Positions 26,695 to 37,652 are shown, counted from the stretch's first letter. The stretch: DNA of 64,000 nucleotides from Archangium primigenium (GCF_016904885.1 NZ_JADWYI010000001.1:4836001-4900000), one strand, 5' to 3'. Made by a program: numbers and translations. Notes: generated by a model not told the origin, from the letters alone.

Positions 26695-29511
26695 GTGAAG
26701 TTTTCCCTCTCGCGCTCCCCGTCCTTCCTCCTGCTCGCGTTCGTGCTGCTGGTGCTGGCACGTCCCGTTCTCGCGCAGGACTCGTCGCTGCTCCACTCCC
26801 CGCCCACGGAGGCGAAGGCCGGAGAGGCCCTCGTGCTCGATGGCGTGCTCTCCGGGTCGCAGCGCATCACGCGCGTGGTGCTGCGCTACCGCGGCTCGGG
26901 CGAGCCCTACACGGAGGTGCCCATGGAGCTGGAGTATGGCGACCTCTACCGGGGCTCCATTCCGGCGTCGAGCATGGCCGCGCCCGGGGTCGAGTACTAC
27001 ATGGAGGGCTTCACGGCGGGCGGCGAGCGGGTGCCCCTGTTCAAGAGCGCCACGCGTCCGGCCCGCGTGAACATCGCGGGTGAGGCCTCGGCCCGGACGC
27101 CCGCCGTGGTGCAGGCACCCGAGCCGCCTCCGCCGCCCTCCCGCCCGAGCCGGTCCTCGCGCTCGGGACGGGGTGAGCGCCACAAGCCGGAGCCCGTGGC
27201 CGAGCCGACCCCGGCGCCCGCGCCGCCGCCCGCGCGCGTGGCCGAGCCCCCGCGCCGCTCGAGCGACGACGACATGGCGGCCCTGACCGCGGAGCTGCCC
27301 CCCGGTGACGACGTGCCCGCGCCCCGCGCGAGCCCGTCGACCCGGCGTCCGCTCGAGCCCGCCGCCCCCGTCGCGTCCGACCGCTCCCAGATGGAGGAAG
27401 ACCTGGCGCTCTACAGCGCCGAGGACACGCTGGCGCTCGCCACCCGTCAGGAGCAGTCGGTGAAGAAGGTGCCCGCCATCGCCGCCTCCTTCGGCCGCGA
27501 GCAGATCCGCTCGCTCGGGGCGCGCACGGTGGCGGACGTGCTGGACGTGGTGCCCGGCGTGACCATCAGCCGCGACGTGCAGGGCTCCTACCGCACGGCC
27601 ATCCGCGGACTGCGCAACGACGCCGAGGTGCTCTTCCTGCTCAACGGCCACCGGCTCAACAGCTTCTTCGATGGCAAGGCGCTCATGAACCTGCCGGTGG
27701 AGAACCTGGAGCGCATCGAGGTCATCCGCGGCCCGGGCTCGTCGCTGTACGGCGCGGGTGCCTTCCTGGGCGTGGTGAACCTCGTCACCCAGCGCACCGA
27801 GGGCGTGACGTCCGCCATCTCCGCGGGTGGCTTCCCCAAGGAGGGCGGCGGGCTGTCGCCCACGTTGGACGGACACCTCTCGGGTGCCTACAAGCTGGAG
27901 CGGCTGGAGTTCTTCGGCGACGCGGACGTCTGGTACCAGCAGGGTGACTCCATGGCGGTGCGCGAGGACGCGCTCGACACGGAGACGGTGGACCTGGGGC
28001 TGCGTGATCCGCTCGATCCCGCGGGCTACACGAAGGACGACCGCTTCCTCGTCAACGTGGGGGTGGGGGGCCGCCTCAACCTGTCGAGCGACCGCCACCT
28101 CACCGCGTCCGCGCGGTTGATGTCCGAGAACCGCTCCGCGCTGCTGGGTCTGTTCGACACGGTGGGCCCGGACTCGCGGCTCAAGTGGTTGGTGCTCCTG
28201 GGCGACCTCACCTACGAGCAGGACGTGAGCGAGGGGGTGCACGTGCGCGCGCGCCTCTATGGAGACCGACAGAGCACGGACCGGCTCTTCCAGATCTCCC
28301 CCCGCGACTTCGCCACCGGCTCGGATCCGGCCACCCAGCTGTTCGCCCAGGGCCTGCTCGAGCAGACGCTCGTGACCGTGAGCACCCTGGGGGCGAGCCT
28401 GGATTCGGACCTGACGCTCTTCGAGGGCAACCGGCTGACACTGGGCGCCGTGGCGGAGCTGCAGTCCATCGACGACTACAGCTACCAGACGAACTACACC
28501 GCCGACAGTCGGCTGCGCGACCGGCTGACCGCGCCCGAGGGCCTCACGAACATCCTGGAGCTGGCGGGAGGCGCGGCCGCGCGGCGCCTGACGTTCGGCG
28601 TCTTCGCGCAGGATCAATGGACGGTGGTGGAGCCGCTCACCCTCACCCTGGGCGTGCGCGTGGATGCGACCCAGCTGCCCTCGGTGGACTCCAACAACGT
28701 CATCACCGGCACCCAGCTCGTGCCCAGCGTCAACCCGCGCGTGGGGCTCGTGTTCTCGGCCACCGACTCGCTCGTGCTCAAGCTGCTGTATGGCCGCGCC
28801 TTCCGGCCGCCCACGATGCAGGAGCTGCTCGAGAAGATTCCCAACACCTACTACAACCAGGGCCGCTACGAGGGGAACCCGACCCTGCAGCCCGCCGTGG
28901 TGAACACCCTGGAGGCGGGCGTGGACCTCATCCGCACGTCGGGCGAGTCGCGCGTGCGGCTGCGCGCCAATGCCTTCTTCGAGAGCTTCAGCTCGCCCAT
29001 CGCCGCGGTGGACACCACGGGCAACATCGTCCCGGTGCGCAACCGCGACCTGGGCGTGAACGTGTACGGCGTGGAGGGCGAGGCCCGGCTCGAGGCCAGC
29101 CGCCGCGCCACCGCCTGGGTCAACGCGAGCCTCTTCCGCGCGGAGGACCTGGAGCTGCCCACGACCCAGCGCTACCTCACCGACACGCCCCAGGCGCGCT
29201 TCAACGCGGGCCTGTCCATGCCCATCGGGGACCTGGTGAACTTCGATCTCGTGGTGCGCACGGGCGCCGAGCGGCGCAACAACACGCGCTCCATCCTCGA
29301 GCTCATCCGCCGCTACAACATCCCCGCCTACAGCACCATCACCGCCCAGGTGCGCAGCGAGCCCATCGCGGACCACTTCGAGCTGGCGCTGGTCATCCAG
29401 AACGCCTTCGACTCCGACCAGCGCGACGACGTGCCCCGGCCGGATCGCGTGCCCGGTCTGCTTCCCCGCGAGGGCGTCTCCGCCTTCCTCACCCTGAGAG
29501 CCCACAATTGA
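26695..29511 (+). CDS. TonB-dependent outer-membrane receptor with extra N-terminal domain
   Basis: About 938 residues. A signal peptide (FLLLAFVLLVLARPVLAQ) is followed by an N-terminal beta-sandwich-like domain (about 30-125), a long Pro/Ala/Arg linker (about 130-235), the plug domain (about 245-365: LGARTVADVLDVVPGV, IRGLRNDAEVLFLLNGHRLN, IEVIRGPGSSLYGAGAFLGVVNLVT) and a 22-strand-type barrel with YGRAFRPPTMQELL near the end. It imports a bulky ligand using TonB energy. The proposed start is GTG 26695; GGAGGA lies 14 bases upstream, rather far, and an in-frame ATC at 26683 is the alternative. The stop overlaps the next start, coupling it to a 5'-nucleotidase C-domain lipoprotein. Confidence 0.85.
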   Translation: MKFSLSRSPSFLLLAFVLLVLARPVLAQDSSLLHSPPTEAKAGEALVLDGVLSGSQRITRVVLRYRGSGEPYTEVPMELEYGDLYRGSIPASSMAAPGVEYYMEGFTAGGERVPLFKSATRPARVNIAGEASARTPAVVQAPEPPPPPSRPSRSSRSGRGERHKPEPVAEPTPAPAPPPARVAEPPRRSSDDDMAALTAELPPGDDVPAPRASPSTRRPLEPAAPVASDRSQMEEDLALYSAEDTLALATRQEQSVKKVPAIAASFGREQIRSLGARTVADVLDVVPGVTISRDVQGSYRTAIRGLRNDAEVLFLLNGHRLNSFFDGKALMNLPVENLERIEVIRGPGSSLYGAGAFLGVVNLVTQRTEGVTSAISAGGFPKEGGGLSPTLDGHLSGAYKLERLEFFGDADVWYQQGDSMAVREDALDTETVDLGLRDPLDPAGYTKDDRFLVNVGVGGRLNLSSDRHLTASARLMSENRSALLGLFDTVGPDSRLKWLVLLGDLTYEQDVSEGVHVRARLYGDRQSTDRLFQISPRDFATGSDPATQLFAQGLLEQTLVTVSTLGASLDSDLTLFEGNRLTLGAVAELQSIDDYSYQTNYTADSRLRDRLTAPEGLTNILELAGGAAARRLTFGVFAQDQWTVVEPLTLTLGVRVDATQLPSVDSNNVITGTQLVPSVNPRVGLVFSATDSLVLKLLYGRAFRPPTMQELLEKIPNTYYNQGRYEGNPTLQPAVVNTLEAGVDLIRTSGESRVRLRANAFFESFSSPIAAVDTTGNIVPVRNRDLGVNVYGVEGEARLEASRRATAWVNASLFRAEDLELPTTQRYLTDTPQARFNAGLSMPIGDLVNFDLVVRTGAERRNNTRSILELIRRYNIPAYSTITAQVRSEPIADHFELALVIQNAFDSDQRDDVPRPDRVPGLLPREGVSAFLTLRAHN

Positions 29512-30344
29512 TGCCCCGCCTGCTTCGCACCGCCCTCCTGGCCCTCGCGCTCGCTCCGAGCGCGGGCTGCCTGCAGTACAACGAGCAGTGTCAGCCGCTC
29601 ATCGCGGACCCGGACACCGTCCTGGGCTACCTGGGCAGCGACGTCTTCCTCGATCGCACGCACACCCGGCATGACAACCACGCGCTCGGCCAACTGAGCG
29701 CGGATGCCCTGCTGCACGCCGAGGACAACAACAGCCCGGCGACCCCCACCGAGCTCGCCGTGGTCAACGGCGGCGCGCTGCGCTCCGAGGGGCTGTGCGT
29801 GACGCGGGTGTCCATCCCCAAGGGCCCGCTCAAGAACGGCCTCCTGCACGAGGTGATGCTCTTCGAGAACTCGGTGGTGACGGTGGACCTCACCGAGAAG
29901 CAGGTGGTGGACATGTTCGAGCGCTCGGTGTCGGCGCTCTTCCCGGCCAACCAGTCCATCATCTCGCCGCCCGGCACCTTCCTGCAGGTGTCCGACGGCG
30001 TGTCCCTGCGCGTGGATTGCGCGCGTCCCCCAGGGCAGCGCGTGCAGGAGCTGACGATCGGACGGCGCACGGTGTCGCTGCCGCCGAGCAGCAGTGCCTC
30101 CATCCGCTACCGCGTGGCCATGTCCGGCTACCTCGCCCAGGGCGGTGACGGCTACGGCGCCATCTTCAAGGACGCGGCCTCGGACGTGAGCCGCAATCCC
30201 GTCACCGCGCGCGGGGAGACGGGCAGGGCCACGGACGTGTCCCTCTCGGAGGCCTATATGAAGTCGCGCTATGGCTCGGAAGACAGGCCCCTGGTGGCCC
30301 AGGGCCGCATCATCTTCCAGAACTGCGCCCGGCCCACTCGCTAG
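29511..30344 (+). CDS. Lipoprotein consisting of a 5'-nucleotidase C-terminal domain
   Basis: 277 residues. A lipobox (LALAPSAGC) places the lipidated Cys near residue 20. The rest matches the substrate-binding C-terminal domain of periplasmic 5'-nucleotidases: NHALGQLSADALLHA, LAVVNGGALRSEG, EVMLFENSVVTVDLTEKQVVDMFE, GTFLQVSDGVSLRVD and YLAQGGDGYGAIF. The N-terminal metallophosphatase domain that carries the dinuclear metal site is absent, so hydrolysis is not expected. It starts on the last base of the receptor gene's stop (TGATG), so the two are translationally coupled. It may bind nucleosides/nucleotides for the receptor. Confidence 0.8.
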   Translation: MPRLLRTALLALALAPSAGCLQYNEQCQPLIADPDTVLGYLGSDVFLDRTHTRHDNHALGQLSADALLHAEDNNSPATPTELAVVNGGALRSEGLCVTRVSIPKGPLKNGLLHEVMLFENSVVTVDLTEKQVVDMFERSVSALFPANQSIISPPGTFLQVSDGVSLRVDCARPPGQRVQELTIGRRTVSLPPSSSASIRYRVAMSGYLAQGGDGYGAIFKDAASDVSRNPVTARGETGRATDVSLSEAYMKSRYGSEDRPLVAQGRIIFQNCARPTR

Positions 30345-30345
30345 T

Positions 30346-30363
30346 CCCTCCTGGCAAGGAGGG
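30346..30363. terminator. Short hairpin after the nucleotidase-like gene
   Basis: CCCTCCT (30346-30352) and AGGAGGG (30357-30363) around a GGCA loop, directly after the TAG stop and between convergent genes. No T-tract. Confidence 0.4.
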
Positions 30364-30392
30364 GCGAGGGGCCGGAGGGGTTCGGCGTCGGA

Positions 30393-30605
30393 CTAGGCTC
30401 CGTCCGAGCCGTCGGGGCGTGGAGGCGTGGCGCCGAAGACGTCGTTGGGCGAGGGCATCTTGCGCAGATCCCCCCGTGCCACCTTCCACGCCTGCTGGAC
30501 GATCCACGAGAGCGACCGATCCTGCCGGGTCGCCTCGCGTTGGATTTCATCCAGCATGTCTTCGGGGAAGTAGAGACTCTGTTTGCGATGATCTGTAGCG
30601 GCCAT
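30393..30605 (-). CDS. Small ribbon-helix-helix-like protein, copy 2
   Basis: 70 residues. The core KQSLYFPEDMLDEIQREATRQ then DRSLSWIVQQAWKVAR has the strand-helix-helix shape of MetJ/Arc-type regulators. I recall a family of such small proteins confined to Myxococcota and relatives (TIGR04563-like), of unknown role. It starts 5 bases after the stop of its paralogue and is cotranscribed with it. The tail (after residue 50) differs from the paralogue. Confidence 0.72.
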   Translation of the reverse strand: MAATDHRKQSLYFPEDMLDEIQREATRQDRSLSWIVQQAWKVARGDLRKMPSPNDVFGATPPRPDGSDGA

Positions 30606-30610
30606 GACTC

Positions 30611-30823
30611 CTAGGACCTTCCTTCCTCACGCGGGTCCTGCCGCTCGTCTCCCGTGACGTCATTGACGGCAGGGAAAGACTTGATGCGGTCACGAGCGAT
30701 CTTCCAGGCCTGCTGGACGACCCACGAGAGCGAACGGTCCTGGCGGTTGGCTTCCTCCTGGATCTCCTTGAGCATCTCCTCGGGGAAGTAGAGGGACTGC
30801 TTGCGCTTGTCGGTGCCTGCCAT
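30611..30823 (-). CDS. Small ribbon-helix-helix-like protein, copy 1
   Basis: 70 residues, a paralogue of the following gene. KRKQSLYFPEEMLKEIQEEA and RQDRSLSWVVQQAWKIARD are nearly the same, with conservative exchanges only. A GGAGAG ribosome site precedes ATG 30823. DNA binding as a homo- or heterodimer is inferred from the predicted fold; no target is known. Divergent tails after residue 48 suggest the two have specialised. Confidence 0.72.
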   Translation of the reverse strand: MAGTDKRKQSLYFPEEMLKEIQEEANRQDRSLSWVVQQAWKIARDRIKSFPAVNDVTGDERQDPREEGRS

Positions 30824-31280
30824 CCTGGCTCTCCGGATCGGATACGAGGTGACGACCTGAACACACCGGAGCCGTTATCCGACAGACGCCCTGACGGGTC
30901 AACGGTTTCCGGGTGCTTCCCGCTGGTTTGCCGTCGGGCTGCCGCGAGTGTGGAAAATGCCCGCAAAAGCGAACGCCCCGGCCCCTCTCGCGAGAGGAAC
31001 CGGGGCGCTCCAGAAAGAAGGACCGCCAGGGTTCAGCCCGGCGGCCCCGTGGGCCCAGAGGGGGAGGGGGGGGACCCCTAGGCCCAACTCCGTCAAAAAG
31101 TCATCTCATCAACCGTATCCACCGTGACATCTATTCCCCGCCGCCCTTTTTTCCTTGCTCCTCGGGGCTCTCGTGAGCCTCCCGAAGATCATAAGAACCG
31201 ACCTGTCCCGCTTCAACCGGCCGCATTGGATGTAACCGCTGTCGCTGGATTCCCATTCCTTCCATACTGATAGGCCCTGA
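30824..31280. other. Intergenic region with two stable hairpins, possible small RNA
   Basis: About 457 bases with no convincing protein gene. It contains an inverted repeat at 30974-31007 and a second hairpin at 31020-31047, then a G-run and a stretch of lower GC (about 31086-31280) leading to tilS. On the minus strand the two hairpins come in tandem and are followed by TTTT, as in a small RNA with its terminator. Confidence 0.4.
30974..31007 (-). terminator. Hairpin followed by a T-run on the minus strand
   Basis: Arms CGCCCCGG (30974-30981) and CCGGGGCG (31000-31007) enclose a CC/AA internal mismatch and a perfect CCTCTCG/CGAGAGG inner palindrome (30984-30997). Reading minus, TTTT follows at 30968-30965. 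No protein gene ends into it from the right, so it would terminate an unidentified minus transcript. Confidence 0.4.
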
Positions 31281-32648
31281 ATGTCGGCCCTGGGCGATTC
31301 GAATCAGCGGATGTGCACCACCCTGCGCGATGCCTACCGGGCGCTCGGTCTCGAGGGGGGCTCGGTGCTGCTGGCGGTCTCGGGCGGCGCGGACTCGTGC
31401 GCGCTGCTCGTGGGCACGGCCCTGGTCCGCGAGGCACTGCGCCTCCAGGTGGAAGTGGCCACCCTGGACCATGGCTTGCGCCCAGAGGCCAGGCAGGAAG
31501 TGGAGTCGGTTGTCCGGTTGGCTGCCCGATGGGGGCTGACCTGCCATGTCCGCCACCTGGGCGTGCCACCAGGCGTGGCCCTGGAAGCCCGGGCGCGGGA
31601 GGCCCGGTATGGGGCGCTGGAGGCCCTGCGCCAGGAGCGCGGCCTGGCGGCGGTGGCCACGGCGCACACGGCCTCGGACCAGGCGGAGACGGTGCTGATG
31701 CGCCTCGCGCGCGGCTCGGCGCTGAAGGGGGCCGCGGGCATCCAGGGGCGCCGGGAGGGCCTGGTCCGGCCCCTGCTCACGCGCTCCCGGGAAGAGGTGG
31801 AGGCCTTCCTGGCCGCGCACGACATCCCCTTCGTCACGGACCCCATGAACCTGGACCGGGCCTTCCTCCGCACGCGCATCCGCCAGGAGGTGGTACCGGC
31901 CCTCTCGGCCGCCGTGGGCTACCCGGTCACCCCCCATCTGGCGTCCTTCGCTCAGTGCGCGGCCGAGGACGAAGCCCTGCTCACCACCCTGGCCGACGGC
32001 GCGTGGACCCGGCTGCGCCACGCCGATGGGTCCCTGGACGCGGGGGGCCTGCGGGCCCTGGAGCGGCCCTTGCGCCGACGGGTCCTCGTCCGGCTGCTGA
32101 CCGAGGCGGGGGCTCGCATCGATGGGCCCTCGCTCGCCCGGGTGCTGGAGGCGGTGGACACGGGGGGCGCCGTGAGCCTGGGCGGGAGCTCCGTCCGGGG
32201 CGGCCTGCACCTGTGGGCCATGGGCGGGCGGGTCCGGTGCGTCCGTCCGGAGGTGCCGCGTCCTCCCGAGCCGCCCTCGCGCTTGGAGGAGGGGACGGCG
32301 CTCCAGGTGGCATTGGGGTGGGGCTTCCGGGTGGAGCGGGAGGCACCTCCCCGCGGCGTCCTGGGACTGCCGCTCGGCGAGGGGGTGGCGTGGCCCCTCT
32401 GGGTGCGTCCGCGACAGAAGGGCGACCGGATTCGCGGCCCCGCCGGCTCGCGCAAGCTGCAGGATTTCCTCGTGGACCGTCGCGTTCCGAGGGAGGCCCG
32501 GGACTCGCTTCCCGTGGTGACCGACGCGGCGGGGGTGCTCCTTTGGATCCCCGGTCTCTGGAATTCGCCGGTCGCGGGCGTTGTAGGAGGACGCTTTCTC
32601 TGGGCCAGCCCGCCAGGCACGAGCATGCCCGGTGTGCTGCCGTTATAG
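31281..32648 (+). CDS. tilS: tRNA(Ile)-lysidine synthetase
   Basis: 455 residues. The PP-loop ATP-binding motif SGGADS (residues 34-39) and the family motifs TLDHGLRPEA and HTASDQAETVLMRLARG are present, with the C-terminal TilS domain (RPRQKGDRIRGPAGSRKLQDFLVDRRVPR). It modifies the wobble cytidine of the AUA-reading isoleucine tRNA to lysidine, an essential step. ATG 31281 is the start; MCTTL at residue 11 is an alternative. tilS followed by ftsH is a widespread gene order. Confidence 0.95.
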   Translation: MSALGDSNQRMCTTLRDAYRALGLEGGSVLLAVSGGADSCALLVGTALVREALRLQVEVATLDHGLRPEARQEVESVVRLAARWGLTCHVRHLGVPPGVALEARAREARYGALEALRQERGLAAVATAHTASDQAETVLMRLARGSALKGAAGIQGRREGLVRPLLTRSREEVEAFLAAHDIPFVTDPMNLDRAFLRTRIRQEVVPALSAAVGYPVTPHLASFAQCAAEDEALLTTLADGAWTRLRHADGSLDAGGLRALERPLRRRVLVRLLTEAGARIDGPSLARVLEAVDTGGAVSLGGSSVRGGLHLWAMGGRVRCVRPEVPRPPEPPSRLEEGTALQVALGWGFRVEREAPPRGVLGLPLGEGVAWPLWVRPRQKGDRIRGPAGSRKLQDFLVDRRVPREARDSLPVVTDAAGVLLWIPGLWNSPVAGVVGGRFLWASPPGTSMPGVLPL

Positions 32649-32672
32649 AGTTCACCATTCGGAGATGGAGTC

Positions 32673-32720
32673 TTGGGGAACCCCCAAAATAGTTGAGGCG
32701 TTTTTGCTGTTGCTGATACC
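32673..32720 (+). promoter_or_regulatory. Candidate ftsH promoter with adjacent dyad
   Basis: TTGAGG (32693-32698), 16 bases, then GATACC (32715-32720) resembles a sigma-70-type promoter. Just upstream lies a dyad TTGGGG-AAC-CCCCAA (32673-32687), which could be an operator or the end signal of tilS. The 179-base gap between tilS and ftsH is long for this block, which fits a separate promoter. Confidence 0.3.
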
Positions 32721-32827
32721 GTCAGACAAAAGGGCAATACGCCTGGTGTCGTGACAACCGACCGGAAGTGCTGGTGTTTTCCGGCCGAGCCCTCCATCCA
32801 GCCGAGCACCGAAAGGGCAGCTGACAC

Positions 32828-34747
<1,920 letters not shown>

Positions 34748-34776
34748 GGCCTTGGCCGTGACGGCTCGGTAGACTC

Positions 34777-34819
34777 AAGGGCCCCCTCCACCGCGCGTGG
34801 AGGGGGCCCTTCTTCTTTT
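34777..34819 (+). terminator. Intrinsic terminator after ftsH
   Basis: Perfect 14-base stem AAGGGCCCCCTCCA (34777-34790) with TGGAGGGGGCCCTT (34798-34811), a 7-base loop and CTTCTTTT after it. The folP start is only 20 bases further on, so folP needs its own promoter or read-through. Confidence 0.9.
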
Positions 34820-34838
34820 CCCCGCGCCCCCCACGCCC

Positions 34839-36089
34839 ATGCTCCGCGCCCGCCCGCTCCGCCTCGATCGTCCCGCCGACCTCGCGCCGGCCTTCCTCCG
34901 GCTGGGCCTGCCCACGCCCGCGCGCGACTACCTCCTGGAGAAGCTGCCGCTCGTGCACGTGCTGCTCACGGGGCTCGAGCGCGAGCAGGGGCGCTTCCTG
35001 GCGGGGCTCTTCGCCGACAGCGAGCATCCCGGGCGCGAGGAGTACCCCACGTGGGTGGCGGGCGATCCGCGCACCCGTCCGGGCACGGGCCTGCTCTCCG
35101 GACGCAAGGAGCAGTTCGAGCGGGTGGTGGCGCGGGCCCGGGCCCTGCCGGAGCAGGGCGCCCTGGCCGAGGCGCTCGCGCGCGTCTGGGCCGCCGCGGG
35201 TCCGCCCGCGCCCCTGGGGCTGGGGGGCCGCACGCTCCACTTCGGCGCGCGCACCCACGTCATGGGCGTGGTGAACGTGACGCCGGACAGCTTCTCCGAC
35301 GGGGGGCGCTACCTCGACCCCGAGGCCGCCGTGGCCCAGGGCCTGCGGCTCGCCGAGGCGGGCGCGGACCTGTTGGACCTGGGCGCCGAGTCCACCCGGC
35401 CCGGCGCGCGCCCGGTGCCCGCGGAGGCGCAACTGGCCCGGCTGCTGCCCGTCATCGAGGGGCTGCGCGCGCGCACCGACGTGCCCCTGTCCGTGGACAC
35501 CACCCTGGCGGAAGTGGCGCGCGGCACGCTCGCGGCGGGGGCGGTGCTCATCAACGACATCAGCGGAGGGCACTTCGATCCGGCCCTGTTCGGCGCGGTG
35601 GCCGAGGCGGGCGCGGCCTGCTGCCTCATGCACATCCAGGGCACGCCCGAGACGATGCAGCGCGCGCCGCACTACGAGGACGTGGTGGAGGACGTGCTGG
35701 CCTTCCTGGAGGAGGGCGTGGCGCGCGCGGTGGCCGCGGGGGTGGCGCGCGAGCGGCTGCTCGTGGATCCCGGCATCGGCTTTGGCAAGACGGCGGGCCA
35801 CAACCTCTTCCTGCTGCGGCGCCTGGACGAGCTGCGGGTGCTGGGCCTGCCGGTGCTCGTGGGCACCAGCCGCAAGGGCTTCCTCGGCGGGCTCACGGGC
35901 GGGCGCCCCGTCGACCAGCGGCTGGCGGCGTCCTTGGGCTCGGTGGCCGCGCTGGCGGCGCTGGGCAGCGTGGACATCGTCCGGGTGCACGATGTGGCCG
36001 AGACGCGGGATGCCCTCGCCGTGGCCGACGCCCTGCGCGAGGCCCTGGAGGGTGGCGCCCGCTATGGCGGGAGAGGGGCGCCCAGGTGA
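34839..36089 (+). CDS. folP: Dihydropteroate synthase with N-terminal extension
   Basis: 416 residues; the E. coli enzyme is about 280. The catalytic TIM barrel starts near residue 140 with VVNVTPDSFSDGG (about 144-156), then LDLGAESTRPGA, INDISGG, CCLMHIQGTPETMQ, DPGIGFGKT and GTSRKGF, all family hallmarks for pterin and p-aminobenzoate binding. The first 130 residues are an Arg/Leu-rich domain absent from short FolP proteins, and I do not recognise its role. ATG 34839 is chosen because frames starting earlier run into the ftsH terminator. Confidence 0.93.
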   Translation: MLRARPLRLDRPADLAPAFLRLGLPTPARDYLLEKLPLVHVLLTGLEREQGRFLAGLFADSEHPGREEYPTWVAGDPRTRPGTGLLSGRKEQFERVVARARALPEQGALAEALARVWAAAGPPAPLGLGGRTLHFGARTHVMGVVNVTPDSFSDGGRYLDPEAAVAQGLRLAEAGADLLDLGAESTRPGARPVPAEAQLARLLPVIEGLRARTDVPLSVDTTLAEVARGTLAAGAVLINDISGGHFDPALFGAVAEAGAACCLMHIQGTPETMQRAPHYEDVVEDVLAFLEEGVARAVAAGVARERLLVDPGIGFGKTAGHNLFLLRRLDELRVLGLPVLVGTSRKGFLGGLTGGRPVDQRLAASLGSVAALAALGSVDIVRVHDVAETRDALAVADALREALEGGARYGGRGAPR

Positions 36090-36140
36090 GACGCACACCG
36101 ACCCACCGCGGGGCACGGGGAGTGTTGGCTGGCCGCCCGC

Positions 36141-36196
36141 TTGTCCAGGGGACTTCCACTCCCTAACTTCGGCCCCTGTGGAGGGCACGGTATAAG
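36141..36196 (+). promoter_or_regulatory. Candidate promoters for glmM
   Basis: Two overlapping sigma-70-like elements: TTGTCC (36141-36146), 17 bases, TAACTT (36164-36169); and TTCGGC (36168-36173), 17 bases, TATAAG (36191-36196). The 168-base gap between folP and glmM supports a promoter here. Only spacing and consensus resemblance are seen. Confidence 0.35.
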
Positions 36197-36257
36197 CCCT
36201 CTGGCGTCGGTGGCCCGGTCTCGTGGCCGGCCCAGGGAAAGGTGGAGCGGTACTTTT

Positions 36258-37652
36258 ATGGCGTACAGGATGAACATGCCCCCCAAGGAAGAGCGGGCCT
36301 CCCAGCGGTTGTTCGGCACGGACGGCGTCCGGGGTGTTGCCAACGTCTACCCGATGACGGCGGAGGTGGCGATGCAGCTGGGTCGCGCGCTCGCGCACCT
36401 CATCCGCAACGGCCCGCACCGCCACCGCGTCATCATCGGCAAGGACACGCGTCTGTCCGGCTACATGCTCGAGCAGGCGCTCGCCGCGGGCCTCATCTCC
36501 ATGGGCGTGGACGTGGACCTGGTGGGTCCGCTGCCCACGCCGGGCATCGCCAACCTCACCACCTCCATGCGCGCGGACGCGGGCGCGGTCATCTCCGCCT
36601 CGCACAACCCCTACCAGGACAACGGCATCAAGTTCTTCTGGCGCGACGGCTTCAAGCTGCCGGACGAGACGGAGGCGAAGATCGAGGAGCTGGTGGCCAG
36701 CGGCGCCATCGACTCCATCCGCCCCACGGCCACGAAGATCGGCCGGGCCTTCCGCCTGGAGGACGCGCGCGGCCGCTACATCGTGTTCCTCAAGACGACC
36801 TTCCCGCGCGAGCTGACGCTCGAGGGGCTCACGGTCGTCGTGGATTGCGCCAACGGCGCCGCCTACAAGACGGCCCCCGCGGTGCTCGAGGAGCTGGGCG
36901 CCAAGGTCATCACCCTGGGCGTGCAGCCGGACGGCAAGAACATCAACCACAAGTGCGGCGCGCTGCACCCGGAGAACCTCGCCAAGTGCGTGGTGAAGAA
37001 CGGGGCCCACCTGGGCATCGCGCTGGACGGTGACGCCGACCGCCTCATCGTCGTGGACGAGAAGGGCAAGGTCGTGGATGGCGACGCCATCATGGCCATC
37101 TGCACCGGCGAGCTCGTCACCCGCAAGGAGCTCAAGAAGAAGACGCTCGTGTCCACGGTGATGAGCAACATCGGCCTGGAGCGCGCCGTGGCCCGCTACG
37201 GCGTCAAGGTGGTGCGCACCAAGGTGGGTGACCGCTACGTCGTCGAGGAGATGCGCAAGAACGGCTACAACCTGGGCGGCGAGCAGAGCGGCCACCTCAT
37301 CTTCTCCGACCACACCACCACGGGCGACGGCACCCTCGCGGCGCTGCAGCTGCTCGCGGTCATGTGCCGCCAGCAGAAGCCCGTGAGCGAGCTGGCCTCC
37401 ATCTTCGAGCCCGTGCCCCAGACGCTGCTCAACGTGGTCGTCAAGAACAAGCGCGAGCTGGGCGAGCTGCCCACCGTCATGCGCGCCATCCAGGACGTGG
37501 AGAAGAAGCTGGGCAAGGACGGCCGGGTGCTCGTGCGCTTCTCCGGCACCGAGCCCAAGGCCCGCGTGCTCATCGAGGGCACGGACGCCGCGCGCAACGA
37601 GCAGTACGCCAAGCAGATCGCCGACGCGCTCACCCAGGCGCTCAACGGTTGA
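36258..37652 (+). CDS. glmM: Phosphoglucosamine mutase
   Basis: 464 residues. It converts glucosamine-6-phosphate to glucosamine-1-phosphate for peptidoglycan and polysaccharide precursors. [10 protein letters not shown], the phosphoserine loop [16 protein letters not shown] (active Ser115), the metal loop LDGDADR, the sugar loop GGEQSGH and the C-terminal [11 protein letters not shown] are all present. ATG 36258 has GGTGGAG 10 bases upstream; internal ATGs at 36270 and 36276 are alternatives. A strong hairpin separates it from pdxJ. Confidence 0.96.
   Translation: MAYRMNMPPKEERASQRLFGTDGVRGVANVYPMTAEVAMQLGRALAHLIRNGPHRHRVIIGKDTRLSGYMLEQALAAGLISMGVDVDLVGPLPTPGIANLTTSMRADAGAVISASHNPYQDNGIKFFWRDGFKLPDETEAKIEELVASGAIDSIRPTATKIGRAFRLEDARGRYIVFLKTTFPRELTLEGLTVVVDCANGAAYKTAPAVLEELGAKVITLGVQPDGKNINHKCGALHPENLAKCVVKNGAHLGIALDGDADRLIVVDEKGKVVDGDAIMAICTGELVTRKELKKKTLVSTVMSNIGLERAVARYGVKVVRTKVGDRYVVEEMRKNGYNLGGEQSGHLIFSDHTTTGDGTLAALQLLAVMCRQQKPVSELASIFEPVPQTLLNVVVKNKRELGELPTVMRAIQDVEKKLGKDGRVLVRFSGTEPKARVLIEGTDAARNEQYAKQIADALTQALNG

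Noticed and set aside
25786-29505. A 1,239-codon minus-strand frame opposite the TonB receptor gene
   Set aside because: The plus-strand receptor shows signal peptide, plug and barrel motifs; the antisense translation has no recognisable domain.
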